Assembly: GCF_001742305.1 (NCBI RefSeq)
Contig: NZ_MJAT01000035.1
Span: forward strand, 169,717 to 233,716
Reading direction: 5' to 3'
Length of the DNA stretch: 64,000 nucleotides
Source: Desulfuribacillus stibiiarsenatis
Lineage (GTDB): Bacteria; Bacillota; Bacilli; Desulfuribacillales; Desulfuribacillaceae
The notes beneath the pieces are model-generated. The model worked only from the letters and a program-made list of their open reading frames with translations. It did not search any database and was not told the DNA's origin. A program made the translations under genes and the position numbers. Numbering within the stretch: the first letter of the stretch is position 1; the number at the start of each line of letters is the position of its first letter. This document shows positions 62,887-64,000 of the stretch, in pieces.

Positions 62887-63513
62887 ATGTATGTTCAGCA
62901 ATTCATGAAACCTCAAGTCATCACAGTATCACCAGATGAAAATATTTTAAATGCAGTGAATATCATGAAAACAAAGAGAATTAACCGCCTGCCAGTTGTC
63001 GAAAAGGGCAAACTAGTCGGCATTGTTACGGATGGAGATTTAAGAGAAGCTTCACCTTCAGCTGCCACATCACTTAGTAAATATGAAGTGAATGAGTTAT
63101 TATCTAAGGCGACGGTGAAGGATGTTTCTACAAAGAAGGTTATCACTTGTTCTCCCGAAACATTAATCGAAGATGCAGCCCTTGATATGAGAGAATATAA
63201 GATTGGTGCACTCCCGGTTCTAGAGTCAGGTCAAATCGTCGGAATCATCTCGCAAAATGATATTATGGATGCTTTTCTTGATATCATGGGAGTTCGTAGT
63301 CCGGGGAGACGAATCGTCGTTGAGGTTCGTGATGAACTAGGGATTATGAATGAAGTATCGTCTGTCATTAAGGAATTTCAATTAGACATAACGAATCTTG
63401 CGCTGTATCATCTGCCAAATCGTATGGTGCAAATCTTCTGTCGTGTCGTTGGAGAACAAACAGATGAAGCAGTCAATGCATTATTAGAAAAAGGTTATAA
63501 AGTAGTTCAATAA
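62887..63513 (+). CDS. acuB: CBS-CBS-ACT protein, AcuB-like
   Basis: Cytoplasmic protein of 208 residues. Two CBS domains (about 1-55 and 74-130: INRLPVVEKGKLVGIVTDGD and IGALPVLESGQIVGIISQND) followed by an ACT domain (about 139-208, starting RIVVEVRDELGIMNEVSSVI). This is the architecture of B. subtilis AcuB, linked to acetoin use. CBS domains bind adenine nucleotides and ACT domains bind amino acids, so a sensor of branched-chain amino acid supply is plausible beside liv genes. AAGGAGGG precedes the ATG. Confidence 0.88.
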   Translation: MYVQQFMKPQVITVSPDENILNAVNIMKTKRINRLPVVEKGKLVGIVTDGDLREASPSAATSLSKYEVNELLSKATVKDVSTKKVITCSPETLIEDAALDMREYKIGALPVLESGQIVGIISQNDIMDAFLDIMGVRSPGRRIVVEVRDELGIMNEVSSVIKEFQLDITNLALYHLPNRMVQIFCRVVGEQTDEAVNALLEKGYKVVQ

Positions 63514-63525
63514 TGAATGGATAAA

Positions 63526-63571
63526 GAATACTTGAGCTAAGCGGTTGCTGGTTATCGAGTATTCTTTTTTT
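63526..63571 (+). terminator. Terminator after acuB
   Basis: GAATACTTGA (63526-63535) pairs with TCGAGTATTC (63555-63564; one T-G pair), followed by seven T. Confidence 0.85.
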
Positions 63572-63596
63572 ATAATTCTTAAATTTCTAGTTGCAA

Positions 63597-63625
63597 TTGT
63601 TATTCGATTCGTGGTAAGATACTAT
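63597..63625 (+). promoter_or_regulatory. Upstream (P1) promoter of an rRNA operon
   Basis: TTGTTA (63597-63602), 17-base spacer, TACTAT (63620-63625). Confidence 0.45.
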
Positions 63626-63774
63626 TTGTCGCTCCGAAACGAGCACAAACAACACATCATACAACAGACACAAGCTTCGGCTTGCAACATGGTGAGGTAA
63701 CTTCGAAAGAATCGCCCTACACAAATTCAAAAAAAGATTTCGAACAGACTCAAAAAAGAATTTGAAAAAACATG

Positions 63775-63803
63775 TTGACACAACAAACTGGCTGTGATAT
63801 GAT
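63775..63803 (+). promoter_or_regulatory. Main (P2) promoter of an rRNA operon
   Basis: Consensus TTGACA (63775-63780), 17-base spacer, TATGAT (63798-63803), preceded by an A-rich UP-like element (63751-63770). Confidence 0.75.
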
Positions 63804-64000
63804 ATGAAAGTCGCTAAAAACAAGGCGATGACACAAACGAAACAAACAAGCGTGGGTTGAAGCAAAAACAATCCATCAAAAAGTTCCTTGAAAACTGTAT
63901 AGTGCAATCATAACAACGTCAATTCTCGCATTCGAAAGAATGCAGACTGTGCAGGACAGGAAACCTGCTATGTTGATAGAACAGACAAACTATTCACAAG
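63804..64000 (+). other. rRNA operon leader, cut by the window end
   Basis: Gene-free transcribed-looking sequence with AGTTCCTTGAAAACTGTATAG (63881-63901, given here only as a landmark in parts: AGTTCCTTG, AAAACTGTATAG), a phrase common in Bacillota rRNA leaders and spacers. The 16S gene itself would begin beyond base 64000. Confidence 0.65.

Noticed and set aside
63587..63907. A minus-strand frame of 106 codons in the rRNA leader
   Set aside because: It overlies two plausible rRNA promoters and the leader; no ribosome site or family similarity.
1..64000. CRISPR arrays, insertion sequences, phage genes or integrase attachment sites
   Set aside because: No regular repeat-spacer arrays, transposase motifs or phage-type genes were seen on either strand.

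Overview
The window looks like the chromosome of a low-GC, spore-former-type Firmicute (Bacillota) that respires anaerobically and uses selenocysteine. The signs are AGGAGG-type ribosome sites, GTG/TTG starts, a KinB-like kinase, FtsEX, an S-layer (SLH) protein, a CodY-like site and an rRNA leader. The selenocysteine genes (selC, selA, two selD) and three Tat-exported molybdoenzymes fit an oxyanion respirer such as Desulfuribacillus. That genus is an inference from gene content, not a match I could run.

Layout. 1-2.7 kb: end of a YnjBCD-like ABC importer with a CDP-alcohol phosphatidyltransferase. 2.8-6.9 kb: sulfate importer sbp-cysT-cysW-cysA. 7.1-8.9 kb: a frameshifted remnant and an intact copy of a KinB-like kinase. 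9.1-11.8 kb: glycerophosphodiesterase and asnB. 12.1-15.3 kb: an MFS carrier, a membrane protein interrupted by an in-frame TGA with a SECIS-like hairpin (probable selenoprotein) and a DUF5714-type Cys-rich protein.

15.4-36.9 kb is an oxyanion-respiration island. It runs: binding protein, NarX-like kinase, NarL-like regulator; a first FeS-NrfD-molybdoenzyme set; a second FeS-NrfD-molybdoenzyme set of TtrA/SrrA type; a methyltransferase and a deacetylase; a third FeS-molybdoenzyme pair without membrane anchor; then a second binding protein-kinase-regulator trio. The likely logic is that each trio senses an extracytoplasmic anion and induces a quinol-dependent reductase. The substrates (thiosulfate, polysulfide, tetrathionate, selenate, arsenate, antimonate) cannot be read from the sequence.

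37-43 kb: a selD (itself with a Sec codon) divergent from a LysR regulator, an asnB fossil, a stalk-domain protein and an FtsEX-like operon with a coiled-coil exported partner. 43.5-46.8 kb: a large LRR/SLH surface protein. 47-52.2 kb: a TetR-controlled group (epimerase, Fur-family regulator, membrane methyltransferase, metallo-hydrolase, methyltransferase). 52.2-55.9 kb: selenocysteine locus, with selC on the minus strand and stalk protein-selA-selD on the plus strand; this selD also carries a Sec codon. 56-63.5 kb: DUF296 and DUF2325 proteins, livKHMGF and acuB. The window ends in tandem promoters and leader of an rRNA operon.

Most notable: three genes here are cut short by ordinary translation because TGA probably encodes selenocysteine (two SelD paralogues and the membrane protein at 13.5 kb), in the same window as tRNA-Sec, SelA and SelD.
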